From Gracilariopsis chorda (lineage: Eukaryota > Rhodophyta > Florideophyceae > Gracilariales > Gracilariaceae), in the NCBI GenBank assembly GCA_003194525.1, contig NBIV01000539.1:1-28099 (forward strand): a stretch of 28,099 nucleotides of DNA. Direction: 5' to 3'. The position numbers and the translations under genes are program-made. The notes beneath the pieces were generated by a model. That model was not told where the DNA came from and searched no databases. It saw only the letters and a list, made by a program, of their open reading frames with translations. This document shows, piece by piece, positions 9,128-20,056 of the stretch (positions within the stretch are counted from its first letter, which is position 1; every line of letters starts with the position of its first letter).

Positions 9128-9168
9128 CGGGCGCACTGACGGGAGAAACTACCTCCGCTACCCTAGGG
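9128..9168 (-). promoter_or_regulatory. Leader block shared by families A and B (B1 copy)
   Basis: This 41-nt stretch matches the family A leader block except for one A missing in the CCCTAAGGG end. It sits about 130 nt upstream of the gag ATG, while in A it is about 350 nt upstream. The sequences on either side are not conserved. Confidence 0.65.
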
Positions 9169-9184
9169 TGTCGGACCCCTGGCC

Positions 9185-9201
9185 CCCGGAGATGCTCCGG
9201 G
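9185..9201 (-). other. Perfect stem-loop next to the shared leader block
   Basis: CCCGGAG and CTCCGGG form a perfect 7-bp stem around a 3-base loop, just 5' (sense) of the shared block. Family A has a comparable CCTGG...CCAGG inverted repeat in the same relative place. Confidence 0.6.
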
Positions 9202-10202
9202 TACAAGACGTCTTCTTCTGTCTTCCCTCTCCTACGTCTAAGGAGAAGATGCGTCGCTCTCTACGAGGCTTCCAGAGGATGGTTAATGACCCAAGATATG
9301 CCTTCACCAAGTATAACCCTCTCTGGCCTCTTGCAAGAACTTGCGCGACCTCGCAACTGAAGCTACTATGGCAACCAAAGTACGCTGCTAACGCGCAACC
9401 ACTTAAGGTCACACGCGGCCTGATCCTAAGAAGGAGGTCAGCCTACGCCACGTCGCCTCCCCGCACAAACGCCCAAGGGTCAGATGCACGGATCAAAAGC
9501 TCGTTATGGAATACCTTCGCAACAGCCCAAGAATCCCGACACGCAGTCAGGATCAAAACAAATAATTCAATCACCCGCACCAGCGCAGTACGCCACGGCA
9601 CCCCGTCCACAGATGCACCCGCTGAACTTACCAGGTCTTAACGACCGTCACCGTTATCTGTCCAAATGGACCGGTGGGAAGCCGCTCGACAGTACACCCG
9701 CTTTGGTTCAAGCCGCCAGGCTCACGTCCCCGGATACCTGGAATCACCCAAAGTAACCCGGATCAACCGCTCGTCGCACTGGACACCAGATGATGATTAA
9801 GAAACACGAAAAACAAACAACTGCTGAGCACACGATCACGGAGCCCAGACTTCGAAACTAGACCGACTCGACCTCACGGATACGACCCGACAAACGACTC
9901 GGGGATCCTAAAACACAAGATAGAGGGAGTGTCACACACAAAGTAGATAGCGATCGACAACACGGGCAACAACGGAGGCCCAACTCAACAACGATAGGAA
10001 GTAAACGTCGAACCACTACCACCACAACGCCCTCAGGGAGGAACGCAAACCCAAGGAGAATGACCAACACCGACCAACAATGGGATCAAGACACCCGACG
10101 CAACGACGAAAGAGGCAACAACAGCGAAACGGATGAACGGCGGTGAGGGAGAGCGGCGACAGACGAACGATACGGAAAGGGATAGCGGCAGCGGTCAGCG
10201 GG

Positions 10203-10216
10203 CTGGGCCCATAACC
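10203..10216 (-). other. B1 primer-binding site, half tRNA-iMet type
   Basis: Sense GGTTATGGGCCCAG directly follows the 5' LTR. It is identical to the family A site and complementary to the initiator tRNA-Met anticodon arm. Confidence 0.88.
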
Positions 10217-10994
10217 TGTTGAAAGTTGAAAGGAAGTTGAGGGGATGGAAGGGAAGTTCGCCAGCTCTGGCTTGGATTTACTTGGAGGTCCTTCAGGCAC
10301 ATCTTATATACCACTCTAAACTCGAATTGCGCGGGAACACCAACTACAAGTAAAACCTAAACCACTAAGCAGGGACACTCAATACTACCAATCATCATCT
10401 AACATGACATAGCCAGCTCAGCACAACCTCATTACACCAACGCACACCAACGCACCAATGTTCTGTAATAGTTACGTGCATACACATGACCATGACAAGG
10501 CACAAATTCACGACTCCAACACACGCCAGCACATGCCAACACATCACGGTAAGTCAACACGTCACGGTAAGTCGGCACGTAACCTGTGGTGTTAGTGCCA
10601 TGTCATCATGTGGCAATGCACACAACACCCACGTCATCAATATACCCGTGCATGTGTAAACCTGTTGACAGTGCATGCGCACCTTACCATTGTACCAACC
10701 ACTGCTGTACCACTTGTACCAGGTGTCAACCACTTCATCAGTATCCCCTGCACACAACGTACACTGTGACCACTGTAGTAGCTGGACACGTGGGTGTGTC
10801 CACCGATCCAGTTATGCCATACCACTTGTACGCACCACGTTGCATATGTACATTTGCAGTAGCCAATCAGAAGCCAGTTTCACGTTGGGTTCGCGCACAC
10901 GCGCATATGCGCTTTTGCAGAGGTACCCTCTAAAACAGCCCATGCTCCCCGGAACATTTGGTTTTCAGTGACAGCACAGGTACTACTGCCAACA
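10217..10994 (-). repeat. B1 5' LTR
   Basis: 778 bp, identical by eye to 4176-4953 (offset 6041). It has a TATA box at 10304-10310 and the promoter module at 10822-10921. Confidence 0.96.
10304..10310 (-). promoter_or_regulatory. TATA box of B1 5' LTR
   Basis: Sense TATATAA within GGTATATAAGATG, 88 bp from the 3' end of the LTR. This places the likely transcription start and R region in the last ~60 bp. Confidence 0.65.
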
Positions 10995-10999
10995 CATGC
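10995..10999. repeat. Target site duplication of B1 (CATGC), right
   Basis: Right-hand copy of the pentamer found at 4171-4175. On the sense strand of A1 pol it covers the end of codon 1000 and codon 1001. Confidence 0.96.
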
Positions 11000-13592
11000 G
11001 AACCAAATTGAACGAAACAACTGGTGCATACGTCTCTAAGTAGTCCTCACCATATGTCTGGTGGTTGCCCCCAGCCACTATTCGAGCTCTAAATCGGTCA
11101 ACAGAGTCATCTGCGTCATGTTTCACCTTCAGTATGACATGCGTTGGTAGTGGCTCGGACTTTGGTGAGTCATCAGGAATCCATGTAGCCTTGTATTCTA
11201 AAGATGCCAACTCTTCATCAATGGCATTTAGCCATTGCTCTCTTTCAGTTGGGGTGGCAGACAGTGCTTCCTTTAGTGTGGGATCATCACTCGTGGTCAC
11301 CTCAACCTCAGATTTGGCAGTGCCAGCCATATGCCACCAGCGTTGTGGTGCACGCCTTGTGCGACGAGGATACCGTGATTGTGACTCAGAGTCAACATTT
11401 TCCTGTTCAATGTCACCTCCATCGTCATTTGACTGCTCTTCATCACTCGAACTGTCCTCGGCAGTATCAAAGTTTACTGTTGCAGGGTCAACCATAATGT
11501 CTGTTGGTGCCTCAGGGTGGTCTATTGTACCATTTTCTGAGTTTGACATGATGTTTTCAACATCATCAACAGAGAATTCATCCGAACTGATGCTATCCAT
11601 ATCGTTCTCAGAATGATAAGTACTATCTGATGTGCTTTCGTCATCCATATAGTTGCCGAGATATGGTGCACCAAGGAACCTAGATTCATCTAAAGTGACA
11701 TGACGGGACCTTACTATTCGAGGAATACCGTCGTCATCAGTAACTAGGACCTCATAAACACCATGCTCAAGAGTCTGCAAGTACACTCCCTCAAGTGCAC
11801 GAGATTCGAACTTGGTGCCCGGGTTCATTTTCAATACATATGCGGCACATCCAAATACTCTGACATAGTTCAAACAAGCCCTGGTTTCAGTCACTAGCAC
11901 ATACGGTGTTACGCCAGTGGTGGAGTGCGGCATTCTATTGCGAACATAAATAGCATGTTTCAGTGCATATGACCACAAACATTCTGGAAGATTTGCTTGA
12001 ATGAGCAAAGCTCGGGCAGCTTCACCCATAGTGCGATTGATGCGCTCTGCAATGGCATTATGTTCTGGGGTATACGGTGGAGAAAACGATACCTCCTGGA
12101 GACCATTCTTGGGATTCTCTTGCAAGGCAATGTACTCTTCGGCATTGTCAGAGTGCAGCCTTCGAATAAGCACATGCTCTCCTCCAAGCTGTTTGAGCTT
12201 CTGTCTCACACCCAAGAACACTTGTGCAATCTCAGACCTATGCATCATGAACCCAAGTACTGCATATCGCGAGTGATCATCCACAAATCCAGATGCATAC
12301 CGGAATCGATCTGGGAACGATGGCACTAATGGACCCATAATGTCTGAGTGCACAATGTCTCCAACGTTGTCAGATCTTTCAAACTTGCCCAGAAATGGCA
12401 GTTTATGTGCTTTGCCAAGACGACACGATCGACATATCTCCTCCATGCACTTGAGTTTTGGGACTCCGTCGACATGTTCATGAACCTTTTGTAGGTCATA
12501 CTCATTCATATGTGCCAGTCTGCGATGCCACAATGTACTTGTGCTGTCGTCTGTTGCAGAAAGCATCTTGGATGTATCCCAGTGGTCCATGGGGTTGGGT
12601 AGCATGTACAGACGGGAACGATTATGACGAGTCCCACGTCCAATGTCAAACCCGTGCTCATGTTGTAGGGTTACCTCCTTACCACAGAACCGTGACTGGA
12701 TACCCTTGTCAGCTAAGCAACCTACAGATACTAGGTTATATCCAAGATTCGGAACTAGCAGCACTTTCGCCAACCTGAGGTTCACATCCGAGAAGGGTAG
12801 TATGACATCTCCTTGTTGCGCGGCATTCACCGTGGTGTTGTCAGCTAGCTCAATTGTCTTCTCTGGTATGTCAATCAGTGTGTCTGGAACGAACGCAGAT
12901 ACAGAACAGAAGAAATGAGACGTAGCACCACTGTCCGCATAAGTGTCGATGTGACTAATAGCTGGCGGTACCACTGAAGACTTCTCACTAGCAACACCAG
13001 CAATCTCAACTTTGGACGCTCTACTGGATGACTTCCCAGAACGCTTTGGCTTCTCAACTGCGTTCACCCTCAGCTGGTCCAAGATTGCTTGTGGCAGATG
13101 GTTTTCAGGGTTGTCTGGATTCACGTGACATCGGTCTTGGGTATGTCCATCACGGTCGCAGAAGGTGCAGTGGTACCCGTTTCTGCTTCCAGCAGCATAC
13201 GCACGACCAGTGGGGTCGTTAACAGTGGTCGAATCTGACGCGTTACCATCATTTTCATTACCAATCGATGATCTGCTGTGTCCACTTATTCGGGCACCAC
13301 CCTTGTACCTGTTCTTTTTGCGATTACGACCTCTACTGGAACTACCTGAACCCATTTGACGAGCATTATATTCATCAATCAGGGTTGTCGCCACATAGTC
13401 CCATGTCAGTTCGGAGATCTCCTTGGTCCTAAGTGCTGCTGCAGTTGACTCCAAAGAGCAGTTGGGGTCAATAGAGGCCAGAAGCATAAGTGCCTTGTGA
13501 GACTCAGGTATAGCCGCATCCTTGCCCATGCGGTCCAGCTGCGAGAATGGAGAGGCAAACTGGTCCACATACTCAGACATGTTTTGGCCTTT

Positions 13593-13595
13593 CTA
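13593..13595 (-). other. Amber codon in A1 gag
   Basis: TAG followed by AAA GGC at codon 135. The same TAG AAA GGC is in A3 at 18580-18582. It is not present in A2 or A4. Confidence 0.93.
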
Positions 13596-13997
13596 TGACA
13601 TTCTGAACAGCTGGGTCTGCACAGCTATACGAGACACAGTCCTGTTTGAGGCATATCTCGCATCAAGTAGTTGAAGCATGTGACCAGGGTCATCATCCAC
13701 ATCCATGGCTACACGCAGTGGGGCATCACCAAGTGCACAAATGATAATTGCACATGCCTTTTCGCGCTTTGCAAGTATACGGGAGGGTGTCTGGGTCGCA
13801 CTAGAAATAGACGCTTGTGTCATTGTGGCACTAGATGACTCCTCCAAACTGGACATAACCACATTCCAGACACCTTTAATTCGACACGCGGCACGTAGAC
13901 GGTGTCGCCATTGGGTGTAATCTTCACCTCGCTTACCATGGAAGCGTGGGATCTTCACACCAGAGGTGGTTTCGGACTCAACTTCGGAGTCAGACAT

Positions 13998-14773
13998 TAT
14001 TCCGGAAGGAGATCAACCACCAAAAAATGAAACCAAATGAAATGAAAATGAAGCAGAGTGAGGGACTCGATGCTTAGAAAGTTGACCAGAAGCTAATATG
14101 AATGCCTGATCGCGATACAGCTATTGACTTGCAGCTGATGTCACACTATGAGGATGGAACTGGAGCGGAGTATCTCAAAACTCAACAGCGAGGGCGCCAG
14201 CGGAGACCGTGTAACCAAGTCTCAACGCTCGTCCAGACGCGTCTGGTACGCGAATCACAGGCGGAGGTCGGGTCCTCTACGCCCGGAGTATAGTCACGAG
14301 TAGCTCTGAAGCAAACTCGGAAATGAAAATAACTTCGTAAAGGCGGGCGCACAGACGGGAGAAATTACCTCCGCTACCCTAAGGGTTGAACCCCTGGACC
14401 CTGGTAACTCTCTCCAGGTGAGGTACGAAATTCTTCTTGACCTACCCTGTTCTGCGCACTTCAGAACGAGGGGCTTTACAATCCGTACGTGTCGTCCCAG
14501 GGAGGTTAGTAGCAGTCGCGATAAGCCTTCACCAGTTAACCCCTGCTAGACACTTGCAGGAAAATAGCGCGGTCTTCCTTGTGCGCTGAAGCAATGGAGC
14601 CGGGATCGGAACAGGCGCAGGTCGGCTTACCAGAGAAGGTGTCTCTGAACGCTTTGCCTACTTTCACCACAGCACCAAATACTTCCACAAGATTCGCAAA
14701 GATGATCTGCGCAAGACGATGAATCGAACGAAAGAAAGTCAAAAGAGCACGACGTCTGCAAAATATCGACACT
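13998..14773 (-). other. A1 untranslated leader
   Basis: 776 bp of family A leader, with the 14-bp palindrome at 14233-14246, the shared A/B block at 14344-14385 (two base changes) and the donor-like GGTAAG. No independent gene is seen. Confidence 0.85.
14233..14246. repeat. 14-bp palindrome in A leader
   Basis: CCAGACGCGTCTGG is a perfect palindrome, conserved in all four family A leaders (also 787-800, 19220-19233 and 22812-22825). Confidence 0.8.
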
Positions 14774-14787
14774 CTGGGCCCATAACC
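14774..14787 (-). other. A1 primer-binding site, half tRNA-iMet type
   Basis: Sense GGTTATGGGCCCAG next to the LTR 3' end. The neighbouring LTR end reads CATCATCT here, a change shared with A3. Confidence 0.85.
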
Positions 14788-15600
14788 AGATGATGTAAAC
14801 GATAGTTGGGCTTCGGCGGAAATGAAAACGGAAAGAAAGAAAGAAAATAAAGAGTGAAGGTTGCCAGGCTTGGGGTCGAGTTTACTTGGTACTGCGACTT
14901 CAGAGTCTTATATAGCACATCTACTTCGCACTTCCAGTACAAGGAAACCCTACAGCACTAAATGGGGACACCCAATACTACCAATCATAATCAAACATAA
15001 CACAATAAGGGTTGCACAAACTGATTACAGCTTAGTACAACCAGGCATAACAACATTACAACACATTGCAACCACGCACACCAAGTGAACCAAGCAGCCA
15101 ACAACGCACAATACGTGAACCGAACATGCCAACAATGTGCCAGCATGCTGCAGCACTGTATACACACTTCCTCGCATCATCATGACAATGACAAAGCACA
15201 AATACACATGCCACCGCATCCATGTACATACCCTAGGTGTGTTGCGTGCATGGCACGGGCTTACTTGCACAACCGCACACATGACACACTTCCATATACC
15301 TGCAAACCACATGTAGCCACACATATTCTTCAGTACCATGCCCATTCACCTTATGCCAAGTGGCCAGTTCCGTGCCCAGGACCCATAGAATGCATAACAC
15401 TTGTAACCAATACGTTACATATGAGTATTTGCAGTAGCCAATCGTATGCCCGTTTCACGTTGGGTTTGAGAACACACGCATATGCGGTTTTGTAGAGCAG
15501 GTCCCAAGAACAGCCCTCTGTTATATCAAACTTTGGTTCCAAGTGTTGCTTTACGATGTCCCAGGACTACCAGGCACTCGACTATGTGCTAACATCAACA
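14788..15600 (-). repeat. A1 5' LTR
   Basis: 813 bp, intact, TGTTGATG at 15600. It gives the empty site for C1 (one AAGTG at 15541-15545). A TATA box (sense TATATAA) is at 14908-14914 and the promoter module is at about 15391-15493. It directly abuts truncated B2 at 15601. Confidence 0.95.
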
Positions 15601-15601
15601 C

Positions 15602-17659
15602 CGGTGCTGGTACAAAGTGGTGGACCACAAGCTGAAGAAGCTGGAGCAACGTGCCGTGGAGGCGATCTTTATTGGGTACACATCTGGATCGAACGGTTAC
15701 ATACTGTGGGATGCGCAAAAGAAGAAGGTGGTTGTGTCGAGGGATGTGAGGTTTGACGAATGTAGTGGTTCAGATCAAGGTACTGACCACGTTAATGATG
15801 ACGACTATGCTGAGATCGACATCTCGGACAAGCCGAAATCAAACATCACCTCCACCTCTACTACACCCACCGATGCTGCCCAAGTTGAACCCGCTGCACC
15901 AGATACTGCACCAGAAGAAGCTTCAGGAAGTAGCCACGATGAGCCCACAGCTGAGACAGAAGTTGAGGCAGACGTACCAGATCCCCAACCACTTCGGAGA
16001 TCCACTCGTGAGCGTAGAGCACCTACCTCGTGGTGGCGCGGAACTGCCCTACTCACTGCCAGTGATGACATCCCATCCTCATACTCGGATGCGGTGTCAC
16101 GTCCTGATTCAAAAGCGTGGACCAAGGCCATGGACAGTGAGTACGAGTCTCTGATGGAGCATGACACATGGGAGTTAGTGCCAAGGCCAGCTGACAGCAA
16201 CGTGATATCATCCAAGTGGGTATTTGTGCAAAAATATGAGGCTGGCGACAACGATGAACCGACAGTGAGGTACAAGGCTCGTGTGGTGGCTCGAGGGTTT
16301 CTGCAGATCGAAGGTGTAGACTTCTCTGAGACGTATGCACCAGTGGTCAAATTCACATCCATTAGAATGATCCTGTCCATTGTAGCAGTGCAGGACTATC
16401 ATCTGCACCAGATGGATGTGAAGACTGCATTCTTGAATGGCGACCTGGAAGAGACTGTGTACATGGAGCAGCCGGACGGATTCATCAAACCTGGGAACGA
16501 GGAATTGGTATGCCTTCTCAAGAAAGCCATCTATGGGCTACGACAGGCATCAAGGCAGTGGTTTGCAAAGATGTACTTGTTCCTCGTTGGTTGGATGGGT
16601 CTGAAGCCAAACGTTGCAGACGAGTGCGTCTACACCGGAGAGGTACTGGGAGCGCTTGTGATCATTGCTCTTTATGTGGACGACTTGCTCATTGCGAGTC
16701 CAAGTATGGAGACAATGAATCGCGTAAAGCGTGAACTGTCAAAACGTTTTCAGATGAAGGATCTCAGTGAAGCGCGCATGGTACTTGGGTTCGAGATCCA
16801 TCGTGATCGATCCAAAAGACAGCTGTACCTGACACAGTCTGCATACACGCGTAAGGTCTTAGAACGTTTTGACATGTTGCAGTGCAAACCAATGGACACT
16901 CCCATGGACTCCGGTGCTGACCTCACTAAGGTAGAAGAGCCTCTGACGAACATCCCGTATCGCCAGGTGATCGGTTGTCTGATGTATCTCTCTGTTGGCA
17001 CTCGACCGGACATCTCGTTTGCAGTGTCCAAGCTAGCCAAGTATGTCGAGAAACCTGGAGAGACTCATTGGAAAGCGGTCAAGTGTGTTCTGCGTTACCT
17101 CAATGGCACTGGCTTCCTCGGACTTACTTATGGCACCACGACTGATACTCAGCTGTATGGATACGTAGACTCTGACTGGGCAGGTGATACATCCAACCGC
17201 AAGTCCACCAGTGGGTATGTGTTCATGATGTGCGGTGCTCCTGTGTCTTGGAGCTCGCGCCAACAGGAAGTAGTTGCATTGTCTAGCGCTGAGGCTGAGT
17301 ATATGAGTCTGTGCAGTGGGACGAAGGAAGCGATCTGGCTGAGACGACTGTGGAGTGGCATTGGCAACGCAAGTGGACTACACGTGGATGAGTCAGTGAC
17401 GCTAATGGTTGAGCCCACAACTGTGTACGTGGACAACCAAGGTTGCATCGACCTTGCTCGAAATGGAGTTGTGAACAAGCGTACTAAGCACATTGATATT
17501 CGCTTTCACTTCACCAGAGAGGCTCTACGCGACAAAGCCGTCCAGTTGCAGTACTGTTCCACGGAAGACATGGTTGCCGATATGCTGACGAAAGCGCTCG
17601 GTCGAGTTAAGCTGGCAAGGTTCCGCGGTGACTGTGGCTTGCTCCCCTTAGACCTTTGA
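15602..17659 (+). pseudogene. pol: B2 pol fragment (linker, RT, RNase H)
   Basis: An open frame collinear with B1 residues 657-1341 (RCWYKVVDHKLKK to the C-terminus). It keeps the end of integrase, the acidic linker, the complete RT with D in QMDVKTAFLNG and LYVDDLLI, and the complete RNase H with its DSDW, SSAEAEY and TKHIDIRFHF motifs. There is no stop or frameshift. Substitutions versus B1 are few, for example Arg to Cys before VLRYLNG and TRSFG to TGFLG. Gag, protease and the catalytic part of integrase are missing, and no promoter or natural start codon remains, so this is a fragment. Its open frame reflects youth. Confidence 0.95.
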
Positions 17660-17669
17660 AGTCAGTGAC

Positions 17670-17679
17670 AGAGGGGGGG
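17670..17679 (+). other. Polypurine tract of B2
   Basis: AGAGGGGGGG immediately before the LTR start TGTTGGCAG. Confidence 0.85.
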
Positions 17680-18458
17680 TGTTGGCAGTAGTACCTGTGC
17701 TGTCACTGAAAACCAAATGTTCCGGGGAGCATGGGCTGTTTTAGAGGGTACCTCTGCAAAAGCGCATATGCGCGTGTGCGCGAACCCAACGTGAAATTGG
17801 CTTCTGATTGGCTACGGCAAATGTACATATGCAACGTGGTGCGTACAAGTGGTATGGCATAACTGGATCGGTTGGACACACCCACGTGTCCAGCTACTAC
17901 AGTGGTCAAAGTGTACGTTGTGTGCAGGGGATACTGATGAAGTGGTTGACACCTGGTACAAGTGGTACAGCAGTGGTTGGTACAATGGTAAGGTGCGCAT
18001 GCACTGTCAACAGGTTTACACATGCACGGGTATATTGATGACGTGGGTGTTGTGTGCATTGCCACATGATGACATGGCACTAACACCACAGGTTACGTGC
18101 CGACTTACCGTGACGTGTTGACTTACCGTGATGTGTTGGCATGTGCTGGCGTGTGTTGGAGTCGTGAATTTGTGCCTTGTCATGGTCATGTGTATGCACG
18201 TAACTATTACAGAACATTGGTGCGTTGGTGTGCGTTGGTGTAATGAGGTTGTGCTGAGCTGGCTATGTCATGTTAGATGATGATTGGTAGTATTGAGTGT
18301 CCCTGCTTAGTGGTTTAGGTTTTACTTGTAGTTGGTGTTCCCGCGCAATTCGAGTTTAGAGTGGTATATAAGATGTGCCTGAAGGACCTCCAAGTAAATC
18401 CAAGCCAGAGCTGGCGAACTTCCCTTCCATCCCCTCAACTTCCTTTCAACATTCAACA
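17680..18458 (+). repeat. B2 3' LTR
   Basis: 779 bp, TGTTGGCAG...ATTCAACA. One extra T (GGTTGGACAC) and a few substitutions separate it from B1's LTRs. The promoter module (17753-17852) has CTACGGCAAA in place of CTACTGCAAA. Confidence 0.95.
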
Positions 18459-18984
18459 TAGAGGCCAGAAGCATAGGAGCCTTGTGAGACTCAGGTATAG
18501 CCGCATCCTTGCCCATGCGGTCCAGCTGCGAGAATGGAGAGGCAAACTGGTTCACATACTCAGACATGTTTTGGCCTTTCTATGACATTCTGAACAGCTG
18601 GGTCTGCACAGCTATACGAGACACAGTCCTGTTTGAGGCATATCTCGCATCAAGTAGTTGAAGCATGTGACCAGGGTCATCATCCACATCCATGGCTACA
18701 CGCAGTGGGGCATCACCAAGTGCACAAATGATGATTGCACATGCCTTTTCGCGCTTTGCAAGTATACGGGAGGGTGTCTGGGTCGCACTAGAAATAGACG
18801 CTTGTGTCATTGTGGCACTAGATGACTCCTCCAAACTGGACATAACCACATTCCAGACACCTTTAATTCGACACGCGGCACGTAGACGGTATCGCCATAG
18901 GGTGTAATCTTCACCTCGCTTACCATGGAAGCGTGGGATCTTCACACCAGAGGTGGTTTCGGACTCAACTTCGGAGTCAGACAT
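18459..18984 (-). pseudogene. A3: truncated 5' gag fragment
   Basis: About 175 codons of family A Gag, starting at the ATG at 18982-18984 and cut at 18459 by the B2 LTR. It carries the amber codon at 18580-18582, as A1 does, but shares its truncation point with A2. Private changes include an Arg-to-Cys-type lesion-free set of substitutions such as H32Y (WRYRL). It encodes only the N-terminal Gag region and is a remnant. Confidence 0.9.
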
Positions 18985-19760
18985 TATTCCGGAAGGAGAT
19001 CAACCACCAAAAAATGAAACCAAATGAAATGAAAATGAAGCAGAGTGAGTGACTCGATGCTTAGAAAGTTGACCAGAAGCTAATATAAATGCCCGATCGC
19101 GATACAGCTATTGACTTGCAGCTGATGTCACATTATGAGGAGGGAACTGGAGCGGAGTATCTCAAAACTCAACAGCGAGGGCGCCAGCGGAGACCGTGTA
19201 ACCAAGTCTCAACGCTCGTCCAGACGCGTCTGGTACGTGAATCACAGGCGGAGGTCGGGTCCTCTACGCCCGGAGTATAGTCACGAGTAGCTCTGAAGCA
19301 AACTCGGAAATGAAAATAACTTCGTAAAGGCGGGCGCACTGACGGGAGAAACTACCTCCGCTACCCTAAGGGTTGAACCCCTGGACCCTGGTAACTCTCT
19401 CCAGGTGAGGTACGAAATTCTTCTTGACCTACCCTGTTCTGCGCACTTCAGAACGAGGGGCTTTACAATCCGTACGTGTCGTCCCAGGGAGGTTAGTAGC
19501 TGTCGCGATAAGCGTTCACCAGTTAACCCCTGCTAGACACTTGCAGGAAAATAGCGCGGTCTTCCTTGTGCGCTGAAGCAATGGAGCCGGGATCGGAACA
19601 GGCGCAGGTCGGCTTACCAGAGAAGGTGTCTCTGAACGCTTTGCCTACTTTCACCACAGCACCAAATACTTCCACAAGACTCGCAAAGATGATCTGCGCA
19701 AGACGATGAATCGAACGAAAGAAAGTCAAAAGAGCGCGACGTCTGCAAAATATCGACGCT
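18985..19760 (-). other. A3 untranslated leader
   Basis: 776 bp, family A leader with the palindrome at 19220-19233 and the shared A/B block at 19331-19372. No gene is seen. Confidence 0.85.
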
Positions 19761-19774
19761 CTGGGCCCATAACC
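19761..19774 (-). other. A3 primer-binding site, half tRNA-iMet type
   Basis: Sense GGTTATGGGCCCAG beside the LTR end, as in the other A copies. Confidence 0.85.
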
Positions 19775-20056
19775 AGATGATGTAAACGATAGTTGGGCTT
19801 CGGCGGAAATGAAAACGGAAAGAAAGAAAGAAAATAAAGAGTGAAGGTTGCCAGCCTTCGGGCCGAGTTTACTTGGTACTGCGACTTCAGAGTCTTATAT
19901 AGCACATCTACTTCGTGATGATGTAAACGATAGTTGGGCTTCGGCGGAATTGAAAAAGGAAAGAAAGAAAGAAAATAAAGAGTGAAGGTTGCCAGGCTTA
20001 GGGCCGAGTTTACTTGGTACTGCGACTTCAGAGTCTTATATAGCACATCTACTTCG
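19775..20056 (-). repeat. 141-bp tandem duplication with two TATA boxes
   Basis: Copy 1 is 19775-19915 and copy 2 is 19916-20056. Each holds the TATA box (sense TATATAA at 19895-19901 and 20036-20042), the downstream region and the LTR 3' terminus. The copies differ at several bases: copy 2 matches A2-like sequence (AAAAAGG) and copy 1 matches A1-like sequence (AAAACGG). Confidence 0.9.

Larger units (their letters stand above)
8999..10202 (-). other. B1 untranslated leader (1.2 kb)
   Basis: This is the leader between the primer site and gag. Its length is unusual beside the 776-779 bp of family A. It contains the block shared with family A (9128-9168), a perfect 7-bp hairpin (9185-9201), a GTT-rich stretch (9068-9118) and a sense donor-like CTGGTAAGTT (9625-9634). 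ORFs inside it are short or antisense and I recognise none. Confidence 0.75.
4176..10994 (-). mobile_element. B1: complete family B copia retrotransposon
   Basis: This is a 6819-bp element with two 778-bp LTRs (4176-4953 and 10217-10994) that I find identical by eye, a half tRNA-iMet primer site, a polypurine tract and one uninterrupted 1341-aa Gag-Pol. It is inserted in A1 pol and flanked by the CATGC target duplication. Identical LTRs plus an open reading frame with all catalytic residues point to a very recent insertion and possible autonomy. Confidence 0.97.
10995..13997 (-). pseudogene. gag-pol: A1 gag-pol, 5' part, with in-frame amber codon
   Basis: Exactly 1001 codons collinear with A4 residues 1-1001, from the ATG at 13995-13997 to the B1 insertion point. 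It includes Gag, a CCHC zinc knuckle (CTFCDRDGHTQDRC), protease (DSGATSHFF), integrase with its zinc site and DDE residues (HSDI, HSDNAEEY, AERINRT), the acidic linker and the N-terminal part of RT. Codon 135 is TAG (13593-13595) where A4 has a Tyr codon and A2 has TAC. Downstream the frame stays open to the insertion, and a Met lies five codons after the stop. Beyond the insertion, 11 nt of LTR are read to a new stop. Two lesions (amber, insertion) make this copy non-functional as it stands. Confidence 0.95.
15601..18458 (+). mobile_element. B2: 5'-truncated family B element
   Basis: The 3' half of a family B element on the + strand: pol from the end of integrase, polypurine tract and 3' LTR. 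The left end is cut exactly at the A1 LTR start, as if A1 had inserted in B2 pol. The right end lies in A3 gag, so B2 had inserted there. The LTR differs from B1's at only about five positions by eye, so B2 is also young. Confidence 0.95.

Noticed and set aside
9168..9641. 157-codon plus-strand ORF in the B1 leader
   Set aside because: It is antisense to B1, has no recognisable domain and crosses the conserved leader hairpin. I treat it as chance.
14102..14293. 63-codon ORF in the A leader (also near 19089-19280)
   Set aside because: It is antisense to the element, spans the 14-bp palindrome, and is not open in A2 or A4.
15601..17659. B2 pol as a complete gene starting at a GTG near 15617
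   Set aside because: The frame is already open from 15602 and continues the integrase-end sequence of B1. It is a 5'-truncated fragment, not a gene with its own start.
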